Below are positions 36,440 through 47,515 of a stretch of 64,000 bases of DNA, one piece after another. The stretch spans positions 3,283,400-3,347,399 of the forward strand of contig JAZBQD010000026.1 in assembly GCA_036583965.1 (NCBI GenBank). Direction: 5' to 3'. The notes under the pieces are model-generated. The model saw only the letters and a list, made by a program, of their open reading frames with translations, did no database searches and was not told the DNA's origin. The stretch is from Prunella strophiata. Its lineage: Eukaryota > Chordata > Aves > Passeriformes > Prunellidae. Every line of letters starts with the position of its first letter. Within the stretch, counting starts at the first letter, position 1. Made by a program: the position numbers and the translations under genes.

Positions 36440-36600
36440 TCTCTACCTGTGCAGGAGAAGAAAATCTTCAACAAATAATACTCTTAAAAAGCACTTAAGG
36501 GCTAGGCTATGTGTATATAACAGAAAGAGAAACTCTTTGCTAATTCTCAGTAGTGTGATTTTTTGCAGGGAAGGAGAGGAGCTAAGTGAAAGGGAAATGA
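36440..36600 (+). repeat. 161-bp duplicated segment, likely donor copy
   Basis: Starts TCTCTACCTGTGCAGG and ends AGTGAAAGGGAAATGA. It matches 39287-39447 over 161 bp with no indels and about eight substitutions. I call it the donor because its flanks carry no duplication, while the other copy is bracketed by a 44-bp direct repeat. Confidence 0.95.
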
Positions 36601-37699
36601 TCAACAACTGTATTTTGAGGGCAAGAGATTGCTCTGATCTGTACTATTCATTTTTTTAACTCTAGCATAGCAGGGATTTGTTAGCTCACACAGAATTTGG
36701 TTGGAACATGCTCAGTATTTCATGTGAGTCTGATTGCCAAAGCCCTGAGATTGGTGGCCTGCTAATCCCAGTGACACCATCCCTACACCAGAGCCAAGTG
36801 TTTTGGAAGAAATCACATCCTTTGCCACCCTTTCTCATCCCAATAATGGTGGAATGGACCATTTGTGAACAACTGAGATGCTGCTCTTTCTCCTCTGTTG
36901 TACTCACAGACAAGTGCTCAGAGGGAATTCTCATCACATTTCTCTGCAATGGTTGTGGTCACCTGAAATAGTTTCAAGCACCAGGATATCATAGATTATT
37001 TTGTAATTACCAGGATCTCCAGGGCACTAAGATTTGTTCAGCCAACTGATTTATGTTAGTCAAGTTTAATGGTATTGAAATATTCCTAAGTTTTATCAAG
37101 TCACATTACATGTGCTGGGATGGAAAAGCTTGTATCATCCTCTGTTTGCTCAGCACCTCTCCCCTTGAATAAATAAAATATCCTAACAGTTCCCAGTGTC
37201 AAACCAACGGTTGATTAATGATTTTCAGGCCCTGGTTCCATCAGAGAGTGCTGGATTGCCTGATCTCCCTTCCCACTCCTGCTTTTTGCATGTCCAGCCC
37301 TTTAAAACATGAATGTTCTATCTCTAATTGGAACAAACCAGAGCCAGAGCAGTGAGAGGGGGATCAGGGGCTCCCCAGGCTCATCACTGACCCCTGGAAG
37401 CTGCAGGTGAGGTGGCCTGAGCCTGTCCCAGTGTTCTGACCTGAGCAGCTGTGACTGCCTGCCTGCTGTACATCAAACTTAACTAAAGGACATCATGATT
37501 TTTTAACTTTTAAAAAATTTTCTTTGCAGGTCAGGTGCTGCTGTACTGCTCGAGCATCCAGACACCCCCAGGAAATCTTTAGAGACCTCTACAGGAGATT
37601 CTGCTATTGATAAGGTGGAAAGAACAGCCCAGGCATTAAGATTATACTTTCAAGGTAAAATATTTTCCCTCCTCTGATGTTACATACTCAGGAGTTGGT

Positions 37700-37803
37700 G
37701 GTTTTTTTTTTTTTTTTTTTGTTTTTTTTGTTTTTGGGGTTTTTTTTTGGTTTTTTGTTTTTGTTTTTTTTTTTTTTTTTTTTTTTTTGGTTTTTTGTGT
37801 TTT
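37700..37803. repeat. T/G-rich low-complexity tract
   Basis: About 100 bp of long T-runs with GG and single G interruptions, directly followed by a small ACAAC-type repeat (about 37830-37846). Probably unstable; assembly length is uncertain. Confidence 0.9.
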
Positions 37804-39241
37804 TTCCTCTTTAAAAAAAGTTAAACCCACAACACAACACAACACGAAAGAGACACCCACATGTTCAGGCCTCCGCAGGTTTAGACTGATGTTTTACTTG
37901 AAATAACACTTTATTGATGTTTGGGATTCCCCAATTTCCAAGAAGAAAAGCTGATTATCTTCGGAGGCAGTCTTATAGAGAAGAGCAGACCCCCAGCAGC
38001 CTTCCGCTCCAGACTGGATCAATGCAGAGAAGTGCTCTTTGATGGACTTTCAGGCCCTGTGATCTCCCAGCCCTGGGGGTTTAAAGGATGAGCATATCAA
38101 TCCAGGACCACTGAACTGCATTTCCATTGCATGAGGGCTCCTCCTCCTGGCTTTGTCCCGACTAACTCGGCTCCTCCTACTTTTGTCACTATTCTTTCAT
38201 GCTTTGTTTAGCAAACACAAAAAAAGCTTTGTTTGTTGCTGGGTCTTTTTTAAGCTTTGCATAAAACAGTTTAAAGTGCCGTAATGCTGTGTACCTGTGA
38301 TCACCTTCAGGGTCAAAATCAGTTTACAACAGATTAACCTATTTATCTTCCCCCCACCTCACCCCTGGCTTATGATTTGCACAAATACAAATTGTTGTTC
38401 TGATGAGCACAGCCTTCCTGCTTTATTCTGATCTCTGACTTTGCAAGAATCTTTAACTCTGCGGATTTCCCTGGGAACAGTTTTCTAGAAGACAGCACAT
38501 GTGTGCCTGCCTTTCTTTCCTGCCGTTGTCCTGCTGTGTTTCAGCATTCTGAGCAAGAAGAAAACTGGTCACATGTAATTTGTAGAAGTTTGGGTAGCAC
38601 TGGTGCAATCATTTTGCTTGCCCTAATAGTTAAAAATGTGTGTGTTTAGATTTATTTTTTTATTAGGTGTAAGGCTTACAAATACAGTGTTATAGATTCT
38701 ATTTCTGGTACCATCTCCCTCTAAAACAAACCAAAACCCCCTTTCTCTGTGATATTGCCCCATCTGCCAGCTGCTTTGGGGTAGATCATACCTAAGTCTT
38801 GAAGTGAGAAATGCTCATCAAGCACTGCACTTTAATAGTGAAGATCAATGAAGTAACTCAGTAGCAGAACAGATTCTCCATTACCTGCATTCCTTAAAGC
38901 CCCTGCCCATGGAAAAGGTCACTGTCCATGAGAGAATAAACCTGTATTTATTCATGTTAACCTGGAAGCAGCAGTGCAGGCAATGCAGTTCACACCCAGC
39001 CCCCCAGTGAGTGGGAGCACACACTTAACAAACCCAGGCACTGAGCAGGCTCCCCAAAACTGCTGAGCAAGTGTGGGGGAAATTCTGTCTGGTGCTGTCT
39101 TGCCTCATCACACCCAAAGTCACCAGAGATGCTCCTGAGAGTCCCATTAGGTGAAATTGTGGAGTAATGCATCACCAGGGAGAATTTGGCTTTTGGGCAG
39201 GGGATGACTTCCTGCAGGGCTCCTTTCTGAACTATTTATAG

Positions 39242-39285
39242 GTTTCCCATAAGGGAGTCTTCAAAATCCTAATGTGATTGAGCAG
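39242..39285 (+). repeat. 44-bp direct repeat flanking an inserted segment, left copy
   Basis: This 44-bp sequence, starting GTTTCCCATAAGGGAG and ending GTGATTGAGCAG, recurs without mismatch at 39452-39495. The pair brackets the 161-bp copy at 39287-39447. Confidence 0.97.
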
Positions 39286-39286
39286 A

Positions 39287-39447
39287 TCTCTACCTGTGCA
39301 GGAGAAGAAAATCTTCAACAAATTATATTCTTAAAAAGCACTTAAGAGCTAGGCTGTGTGTATATAACAGAAAGAGAAGCTCGTTGCTAATTCTCAGTAG
39401 TGTGATTTTTTGCAGGGAAGGAGAGGAGCTAAGTGAAAGGGAAATGA
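39287..39447 (+). repeat. 161-bp duplicated segment, inserted copy
   Basis: Gap-free copy of 36440-36600, about 2.85 kb downstream in the same orientation. It sits between two perfect 44-bp direct repeats with only A before it and GAAA after it as unexplained junction bases. It has no poly-A tail, terminal inverted repeats or coding capacity, so it does not look like a transposon insertion. Confidence 0.95.
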
Positions 39448-39451
39448 GAAA

Positions 39452-39495
39452 GTTTCCCATAAGGGAGTCTTCAAAATCCTAATGTGATTGAGCAG
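39452..39495 (+). repeat. 44-bp direct repeat flanking an inserted segment, right copy
   Basis: Perfect second copy of 39242-39285. After it the sequence diverges (CTCATACC against ATCTCTAC), which defines the duplication edge. Confidence 0.97.
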
Positions 39496-40280
39496 CTCAT
39501 ACCTGGAGTCCTCAGGTGCTGGACTCAAACCTGTTCTTCTCCAGTTTCCTCCCAAAAAGAAGAAGTTGCCTCCTCTGCTCCAGGAACCCCCTATGCAATT
39601 CCTTTGCCTAAAAAGGACAGCAGAGCTACAGTCCTGTGCTGACCTTTTAGTATTTCTGGGCTGTTTTGCTGTAGGACACTGATCCCAAAGCACTGCAAGA
39701 TCCCAGGAGCACGGGCTGGGAACTCGTGCTGTGCAGAGCTGGCCTTGGAAACCTGTGCCAAGAGCTGCCTTTTCTGAGCAGGCCAGGCAGGAGCTGGGGT
39801 GGTGCCACGTTCCCTCAGCCAAGCCCCAGGCTACTGCCAGGCCTGGAAAGAGCTCTTTGGGATGGGCTGATCCTAATGGACTGGCTGTAGCACTTGGCTG
39901 TTATTGATCCCTGTCCTATTTCCCAGAGCTGCCGAGCCTAAGGGAAACTCCTGAAGTGGGTCAGAGCTCCTTTCTTAGGCTGAGCAGGGCCAGCCCTTCC
40001 CAGCTCAGGCTGATGCTCAGAGCTGAGCCTTTTCTGAGGGCACAGGCACTGTTCAAACTCCCAGCCTGGATGGAAGAGGAGGGGCTGATTTTTATTCCGT
40101 GCCTGCAGCTCTGCAGTCCTGGCACTTACTGTCCCAAGTGGGCTGCCTTGGGTACAAAAGTAAAGCACCAAAAGGCAGGGGGCTACTGAATTAACTGTGC
40201 TCTGAGCATGAGCATAATAACGAGCACAGATGATGGGGGCTGGCTGTGAGAGAGAATAGGAACAGGGATTTGGGATACAG

Positions 40281-40904
40281 TGTCAGAACCCAGGGCAATC
40301 CTCTGGCTGCCCTGGATGGCTCCAGCCCCTGGCTGGGAGCTCAAAGGCCTTGGCACAGAGCCCAAGACCCCTGGGCCTTTGATCTTGAGTCATGGAAAAA
40401 TTAACAACCTTATATGAAGAGTTACAAGCCACAAAAATTACGTAGAGTAAGAGTTAGTTTATCACAGGGTGAAAAAGTAGAATTTTGGGATTTTTTAGAA
40501 TGAGGGTTTGGGGGTCAAGATGGAGGAATTTGGGTGTGTTCTGTCCTTCTTTCTCCTTCTTCACAGCCTCCACCTTCTGGGTGATGGTGGCACTTTTGGA
40601 TTGGTTTAGAGCAGAGTTGGACTCTGTAACATGGGTGATAGGTATTGGAAAATAACTGTAAATAATGTACAGGTAGTTTTTAGTATAAAAAGACAGCACC
40701 GCCCCAGAGGTGGGCAGTGTGCCTGGGACTGACCTGCTGAACAGAGCTGGGCTGGTCAGGGAGAAAATTTGTTAGATAAGGAAAAATAAACAACCTTGGG
40801 AACTGCACAAGAAGACTCCTGACTCCTCCTTTGGTTCTCAGGCCAGAACACAGAGACTCTCAAACAGATCAGGGTCATCTCGAGCTCCTGAGAGAGCTCT
40901 GACA
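40281..40904 (+). mobile_element. complete solo LTR with 6-bp target-site duplication
   Basis: A 624-bp LTR beginning TGTCAGAACCC and ending GCTCTGACA, so its ends form a TGTCAGA/TCTGACA inverted repeat. It is bracketed by ATACAG at 40275-40280 and again at 40905-40910. A TATA box (TATAAAA, 40684-40690) precedes an AATAAA (40785-40790) by about 100 bp, the normal U3-R layout. A 6-bp duplication fits class II (ERVK-like) integrases; ERVL elements usually give 5 bp and ERV1 4 bp. No internal retroviral sequence adjoins it, so it arose by LTR-LTR recombination. An 81-codon open frame on its minus strand is a shadow. Confidence 0.92.
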
Positions 40905-41184
40905 ATACAGGACCAGCAGGTCTCAGATTGGCTCAGCCATCTTTGGCTGTCTTCTGCACAATCACATTTCTCTCAAGGGTGAAGATAGTGGGAGACTTGG
41001 TGAAACAAATAAAGACAAAGCAACTCATGAGCTACATGAATTTACTGCCTCCACTGTGTCACCTATGTGCATGCAGGATTTCTTGGCTGCCCTTATGCTA
41101 AATCCAGTTTGGCAGGGCTGAGGCTGGAGCAATTCCTGCTGAAGACTGTAGAGAGGTAAATGTGAGGTTAAGGTGGGGAAGGAG

Positions 41185-41582
41185 TGTGAGAAATTATACT
41201 CACTTCCAAAAATTTAAAAGGTTTATTAAAACCTTATCAAAAATACAACAAGACTGAATAGAGACAGGGAGCAGAGGATTCTATCACCATGTGCACACCC
41301 ACACAATGGAGGTTTTGCCTTTTAACCCTTTAGCTCCCCCAAAGTTCTGTCCATTGACTCCTTATTCACTGGAGATCACTTCCTTATACCTTGATTTGAG
41401 GTCAGGTGCTGCCATAGTGACAGGCCAACCCTCCCAAATGTCCCAAACCCAGGCCCCCCCCTGATAACAATGCAATGGGGGGTAAAACACAGCTATAAAT
41501 CTATAAAACTTCCCTTAACATATATCCAGGATATTTGCCTTTTAATTGTGTGAATCAGCCATGGCATTATTCATCTGTCACA
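41185..41582 (-). mobile_element. probable LTR of another family (minus orientation)
   Basis: On the minus strand it begins TGTGACAGATGAATAATGCC and ends ATTTCTCACA. It includes an AATAAA (reverse complement at 41222-41227) about 40 bp before the end and a TATA-like AGTTTTATAGATTTATAG region upstream. These are LTR-like features of about 398 bp. I see no clear target-site duplication and do not recognise the family. It lies between the two inverted LTRs at 40281 and 42194. Confidence 0.45.
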
Positions 41583-42193
41583 GGTGGGACTGGGGCAGGG
41601 CACTGGGCTCTGTTTGAGCCCCTGCCTGCTGCAGGTGCCTCTAGCCAGGACAGTGAATTTCCCCTTCCCTGTGCTCCCAGGGGTGCCAATTCACTCCTCC
41701 CAGGGTGACCTACACATTCCTGAGCTCCCAAGGCTACACAACACATGCCCAAACCTGCAGCACAAAGGCAGCAATCAGCTCCCCTCCTCAGCAGCCACCA
41801 GCACATCAGCCTGGTGTCCTGCTCTGAGCTCCAGAGCTGGGGGCAAAGCTCAGTTCAAGGTCTCTGCCTCAACTCTCCAAGCCCTTGGCTTGGTCATTTC
41901 CCCAGGACAGCTCTGCTGATAAAATGGGAATCCTCTGTGGGAATTTCAGGATTCTGGCAGCGAGGCAGGCTGGGCTCCTGTCCCTGTGTCACATGGATTT
42001 TCTTGAGTGTTTCTTCTTGGGCTCCCTCTTTTGCTCATTTACATATAGACACGGTGAAAAAAAAAATTAAAATCTGCCCCAGATATTGCTAATATTAAAG
42101 AAAAAATGGTGCCTTTGTTTCAGGTTTATAGGTGTTTCTAAAGTATTTCAGTGCAACTGGAGTGGGGCAATGAAAGTATCCTAAGGAGATCTT

Positions 42194-42743
42194 AAGGAGT
42201 CAGGAGTCTTCTTGTGCAGTTCCCAAGGTTGTTTATTATTTCTTATCTAACAAATTTTCTCCCTGACCAGCCCAGGTCTGTTCAGCAGGTCAGTCCCAGG
42301 CACACTGCCCACCTCTGGGGCGGTGTTGTCTTTTTATACTAAAAACTACCTGTACATTATTTACAGTTATTTTCCAATACCTATCACCTGTGTTACACAG
42401 TCCAACTCTGCTCTAAGCCAATCCAAAAGTGCCACCATCACCCAGAAGATGGAGGCTGTGAAGAAGGAGAAAGAAGGACAGAACACGCCCAAATTTCTCC
42501 ATCTTGACCCCCAAACCCTTATTCTAAAAAACCCTAAAATTCTACTTTTTCACCCTGTGATAAACTAATTATTACTCTACTAAATTTTTGTTGCTTGTAA
42601 CTCTTCCTATAAGGTTGGTAATTTTTTCCATGGCTCAGAATCAAAGGCACAGGGGTCTTGGGCTCTGTGCCAAGGCCTCTGAGCCCCCATGGCAGGGGCT
42701 GGAGCCATCCAGGGCAGCCAGAGGGATGTGCTGGGTTCTGACA
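42194..42743 (-). mobile_element. 3'-truncated LTR, same family as 40281-40904, inverted
   Basis: On the minus strand it starts TGTCAGAACCCAGCACATCC at 42743. It follows the 40281 LTR through its TATA box and AATAAA region, then stops within the part equivalent to AAGACTCCTGACTCC. About 80 bp of the 3' end, and therefore the second target-site copy, are missing. Identity to the intact copy looks to be in the low-to-mid 90s per cent by eye. Confidence 0.9.
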
Positions 42744-45700
42744 CCAGACTGGCCAGCTTGCCCAAATCAACAAAACAGGACCAGATAATTAATCCAAAGC
42801 ACCCCAGAAATTGCTTTCCCGGCAAAGACAGGCAGGGAAGTGAAGGAATTTATGGCAGAAAGGAAAATCTGACCTCAGAGGGGGCAGCAGAAGAGCCAGA
42901 TCTGTGTAACACTCACTCAGCAAGGGTTGGGCATGAAATAAAATAACATTTACTTGGGCAGTAAATGAATTATCAGGTTCATTTTCAGCTGAAAGGAGGA
43001 AATAAAGCCAAGGAGAGAGAGGATGATGAGGAATTGCTGCAACCCCTGCAGTAACCTGAGCCCAGGGATGGGATCTCAGAGCACAGTGGCAGCACCACTC
43101 AGGGATTGCTGTGACCACCAGGGAAAACTGGGGAATGCCAGGGGGAATTTCATACAGACAGCACAGATTAGGGCTGGGTTTGGCAGCTCTTCAGGGAAAT
43201 CCTGCCACTAAAATGATATTCCTGTGCCTTTTGGAGAGAGCATCCTCTCTGAGCATTGCTGGTGTGTCCTGAGCCACAAGCTCCTCTTTGAGCCCACCCT
43301 CATCCTAGCATTGCTCATCAGAGTGCTCCATTTCCTCCTCCAACAGCATCAAAATAAATCTCTGCACAGCTTTTCCCTCATTCTTCTGAGATGGGGTGAG
43401 AGAGGAGAACTAAAACTGCGTTTCAGTTGCAGTGAGATATTATTCCAGGCAGAGGAGTGTGGGGAGGTAGGAAATGCCAGCTCAGGGCAGGCATTTGCTC
43501 CATCAGTTGAACAGTTGTCCCAAATGATGGCTAATCAGAGATAAAGCAGGCACCAGCAGTGCAGTTTCAGTAGTGCAGCTCCAGCAGATTTGCAAGGGAA
43601 ATTCAGATCGACAGGTGGTCCTTACTTTGGCAGAAGGTCAAAAGAACATCACAACTTTCTTATCTCCCTGTTTTATCTGCTGAAGGTGGGGGGAACTGGG
43701 GAAAATATCTGAGTTTTTGTAACTGTAGCCATTTAAATAGAGACACACCGTTGCAGGGACTGAATGATGTTTTCAAGATTTTAAGGATGGCAAAATTAAA
43801 CTTTTATTTTTCTTTTCCACACTACAGAGCTGCAATTTAGAAGCTTGTTCTCTCCATGAAAAAAGCTATGAATCCTGATATTAAATTCCTTGAATATCTG
43901 TTTAAAGTTACTGTGAGATTATTTTTGACAGCTTTTATTGCAGAAGGAAAAGGGGTTTTAACCTATAAATTTTGTTGATTTTCCTCTTCTGTATGATTTT
44001 TCCCTTGTTCAAACCCTACAAAAATCTTTGTTACACTGAATAACCCCAGTGGTTCAGGTGAGATAATGATATACTGATTATATGAGATAATGGTTGATCC
44101 ACACAACCCTCAATGCCAGGATTCACATCCAGATTTCTGACCCTCCTGCTCCAAAGGGATGGAGGTTTGAAGCACCAAAGCAGCTCCTCAGCAAGATCCC
44201 TGTTCAGATCAACTGCAGATTTTTCCAGTGTGAGCCATCTTTGGTATATTGCAATATCCAGGTGGCATTCTTTGGGGATCTGTGAGGATGGGAGAAGTTT
44301 TGACCTGGTGCCAAAGCATTTGCATGTATTTTTTCCAGCAAACCACATCCACTCAGGAGGTTTTCTGTGCTCTGAGGCAGGTTGGCAGTGGGTACAGAAA
44401 TCTCCAGCTGTTTTTGTGCCACCTTCTGACACGCAGCTGGAGATGTGTGGGTGATAAAGTGGCTACAACCCTCTTAAAAATAATATTTTAAATGTAATTG
44501 AAGGAAAAATAATTAGCTAATTCTCAGTTGAAGAGCCAGAAACTGCTTTGTAGAAAATGATTTGTTGTGTTCAATGATGAGCCACATAACAGAGCTTAAT
44601 AAAAATTATGAATTCCTTTTCTTTTTGCAAGAGCAAAAAGTTCTGGCTTATTCATAGCCTTGTTGCACAGATGGACCAGGGGGACACAAAGTAAAGGTGA
44701 TTATTTAAAAGAAGAGGAAGAAATAGAGGGTGTCAGGAGAGGCAAATTGATGTGAAAAGCAAGATAATTTGTTACTCTCTGTGCTGTGTAATTGTAATAA
44801 GTGTTCCAGCTGAATTTGTTTGAAATACAGTGCCACAATTGTTTATCCAATGGCACAGCTACCTTGGGCTGTCAGCTGAATTTCTGGTTCTAAGATAAAA
44901 ACTTGTGTTTGGTCTTCCTAAATGCTGAACATCCTCTGCTCCTGAGAGCTGCAGAGACCCAACAGCCCCATCATTGTCTGCTGCTTCTTTTGGCTGAGTT
45001 TTAGCCTGATTTTAAATTTCTCCCTCTGATGGTGTTGCTGTTTCTTCCTTGGGAAATTTTGGAATACCTTTAGATATCTTTACATCTGCTCCTATGGATA
45101 ATTCTTTGAAGAGAAATATGACTTTTCACTGTTTAAAAGAACAGGAAAGTTCATTTTAAGTGTTTGATTTCCTAGTGAAGAGACTCAGCTTTGCTTTTAG
45201 AGCAAATCTACAGATCTGTGGGCAGACAAGATATGTTTGAGTTCCAATTTACCAAGCTGGAGCAGAGCAGGTAAATCTTTGGTTCACATCTCTCACTACT
45301 TTTTGCCTTTTTTTTTGTGTTGTGTGGTGTTTTTTTTTTTTTTTTTTTTTTTTTTGGAAACCTAATCAAGGTAATTGACATTTAGCAATCAGGTTTTAGG
45401 ATCTTGACAGTTCTGCAATGTGGTTTCTGTCAGTGCTCTGGGAAAGCAGCACAGAGGAGGAAATGGGAGCTATCATGTCATGTGGATGAGTAACTGGCTC
45501 AGACAGAGCTTCCTTTGTGTCAGTGCTTGAAGTCACACTGCTGTCTTATTACAGCCTGTGGCTACTGCAATAAAAAGCAGGTGCAGAGGAGAAATAGGGG
45601 GAATGGGAAGGTTTCTAAAAATTCCCCTTTTTTTATATATTAACACTCATTTTTTTAAAACTAACTGTAAGTCTTGGGATATGTTTGAATTCTTCAAATC

Positions 45701-46931
45701 TCAGTACAAAACTGACAAAATAGATTTTGTCTGCAGTATAACAATTTAGTTTATCAGCAATGTCAGCATGAAGTAGATTTTTAGCAGTCACTCTTGGGTG
45801 TTTGTATCACTTCAATCCCACACAGGTAAATGTTTAGCTCTTAGGAAAATGACTCACTTGTCTTAGGTGCTTGTAGCTAAATATTTATGTTCTTTTAACC
45901 AAATAATAAGAAACAAAACCCAATTTAAACACTTGCCATATTCTAAATCATAATTTGCTTCTGAAGAACAGTGTTAAAACTAAATACAGAGCTGAACATG
46001 GAAATGCAATTCTCCCTGCTATCAATTTGGCCAAGTAAAAATCCTTCAGATGCTTGGCTTTATGTGTTTAGCTTCTCATTCAATTCCTGTTTGCTGTTTG
46101 TTTTATTTAAGCTCCTTTATTTCCTTGCTGGGAAGAACTCAGCAGAACAGCACTGGGAATTAATTACAGGCTCAGAAGTGGTGCCCCTCAGATGTCTGCA
46201 CAGCTTCTCAGGCACCAGAGGAGTACAAAAGACTCTTTTGCAGCATCTGCCCTGGGCTTGCAGCATGAAATTTCAGGTAGTTGTGTTGTGAGTCTGTAGT
46301 TTCATTCTGACAGATTTTTATAATGAATTAATTATTTTTGACTGATTTTTAAATTAATTTAATTTTTTAAAAATCTGTTTAGGAGCAGCAGTCTGTGTAT
46401 CCTCACAGAGAGCAATCCTCACTTCAGAGCAGTGAGCAGACCTGGCTGGGTTTGGTGTGGCAGGTGACTGCTTCATTCCTGCAAAGCTGCTTTAGAGAGT
46501 TGATCAGCTCAGCCACCCCTGTCCTCCCTGGGACAGCACCTGGGTGCAGCAGGGCCAGAAGGGGTGGTGGGAATTCTTTAGAGCCCTCTGACATTGATAA
46601 ACATCATTCAGCTTCTCATCAGCAGCCCTAGGAAAGATTGAAATGTTCCCATTTGCAAACTCTGCAGGAGTGCTGGTTTTGGCAAGCATGGCTCAGCTGC
46701 TGTGGGTTTTTTCTTCCCAGGTGTCATGAGCAGGCTGTGGGCAGGTGTTGGGAGGCTGAGTTACCTCAAGCTGGGCAAAACCATCAATGTGAGTTCTCCC
46801 AAACCCCCCTGCTGTATTTCCATGTCTGTGTTTGCATTGCCATGCTCTGCTCTGCTGGGCTTTGGGAACACTCTGCAGGTGCAGCAGCATTTATTTCTCC
46901 TCTGAGTGCTCAGGCTGCCCTCAGCTTGAGG
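42744..46931. other. intergenic DNA, no gene supported
   Basis: Contains a T25 run at 45331-45355 and otherwise unremarkable AT-rich sequence. Open frames of up to 133 codons overlap each other on both strands and show no domain or family resemblance. Open segments near 46193-46275 and 46383-46463 end in CAG|GT but have weak 3' splice sites and are not convincing exons. Confidence 0.5.
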
Positions 46932-47080
46932 AATCCCCACCCCTGGCAGTGTCCCAGTCCAGGCTGGACAGGGTTTGGAGCAAACTGGGACAGTGGAAGG
47001 TGTCCCTGCCCATGGCAGGGTGTGGGGTGAGATGAGATTTAAGGTCCCTTCCAACCCAAACCATTCTGGGATCCTGTGCC
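46932..47080 (+). mobile_element. CR1 LINE 3'-end fragment
   Basis: Plus-orientation CR1 tail: CCACCCCTGGCAGTGTCC, CAGGCTGGACAGGGTTTGGA, GTGGAAGGTGTCCCTGCCCA, TGGCAGGG, then TTTAAGGTCCCTTCCAACCC and AAACCATTCTGGGATCCTGTG. The last part corresponds to the ATTCTATG-type terminal repeat of CR1, here diverged. About 150 bp, non-coding. Confidence 0.92.
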
Positions 47081-47415
47081 AGGATGTTAGCTCTGGGCAG
47101 AGACACCAATGCATTTCTTAAATTCTTAAGCTTTCCTGTAGTAACAGGTGAACAAGCCTAAAATTAGTTAAATAATTAGGAAAAACTCAGAATTGCCTGT
47201 GGCTTTAAATTGTCTCAGCTGAGCTTATGTGAAAAAAAAATGTAAACTGAAAAATCAGGAGTTCCCTTCCCTGTGGGGTATTTAAACCTGTCTCATGCTG
47301 GGGAATACAGATGAGACAGGCAGATATCAGCATATTTGAAATGACTGTACTTACACCCACCCTGGTATCAACTCTGCTTTCTATACAAGTAAAAACCTTG
47401 GATCTTTTTATAAAA

Positions 47416-47416
<1 letters not shown>

Positions 47417-47456
<40 letters not shown>

Positions 47457-47515
47457 GTAGTAGTAGTAGTAGTAGTAGTATCATCATTATTATTATTATT
47501 ATTATTATTACTATT
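47417..47515. repeat. compound trinucleotide microsatellite (TTA/GTA/TTA)
   Basis: A (TTA)n block changes to (GTA)n at about 47456-47480, then TCATCA, then returns to (TTA)n. It produces Leu/Val homopolymer open frames that are artefacts. Likely polymorphic. Confidence 0.97.

Larger units (their letters stand above)
35700..40274. other. intergenic DNA, no gene proven
   Basis: It contains the 161-bp duplicated segment (two copies), a T-rich tract at 37700-37803, and a SOX/POU-like motif cluster at about 38120-38270. One spliceable open segment (37530-37654) is described in the findings. No transposon is recognised apart from these repeats. Confidence 0.5.

Noticed and set aside
40454..42568. 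Pair of near-identical 81-codon open frames on opposite strands
   Set aside because: Both are antisense shadows inside the two LTR copies; LTR sequence, not coding selection, explains their similarity.
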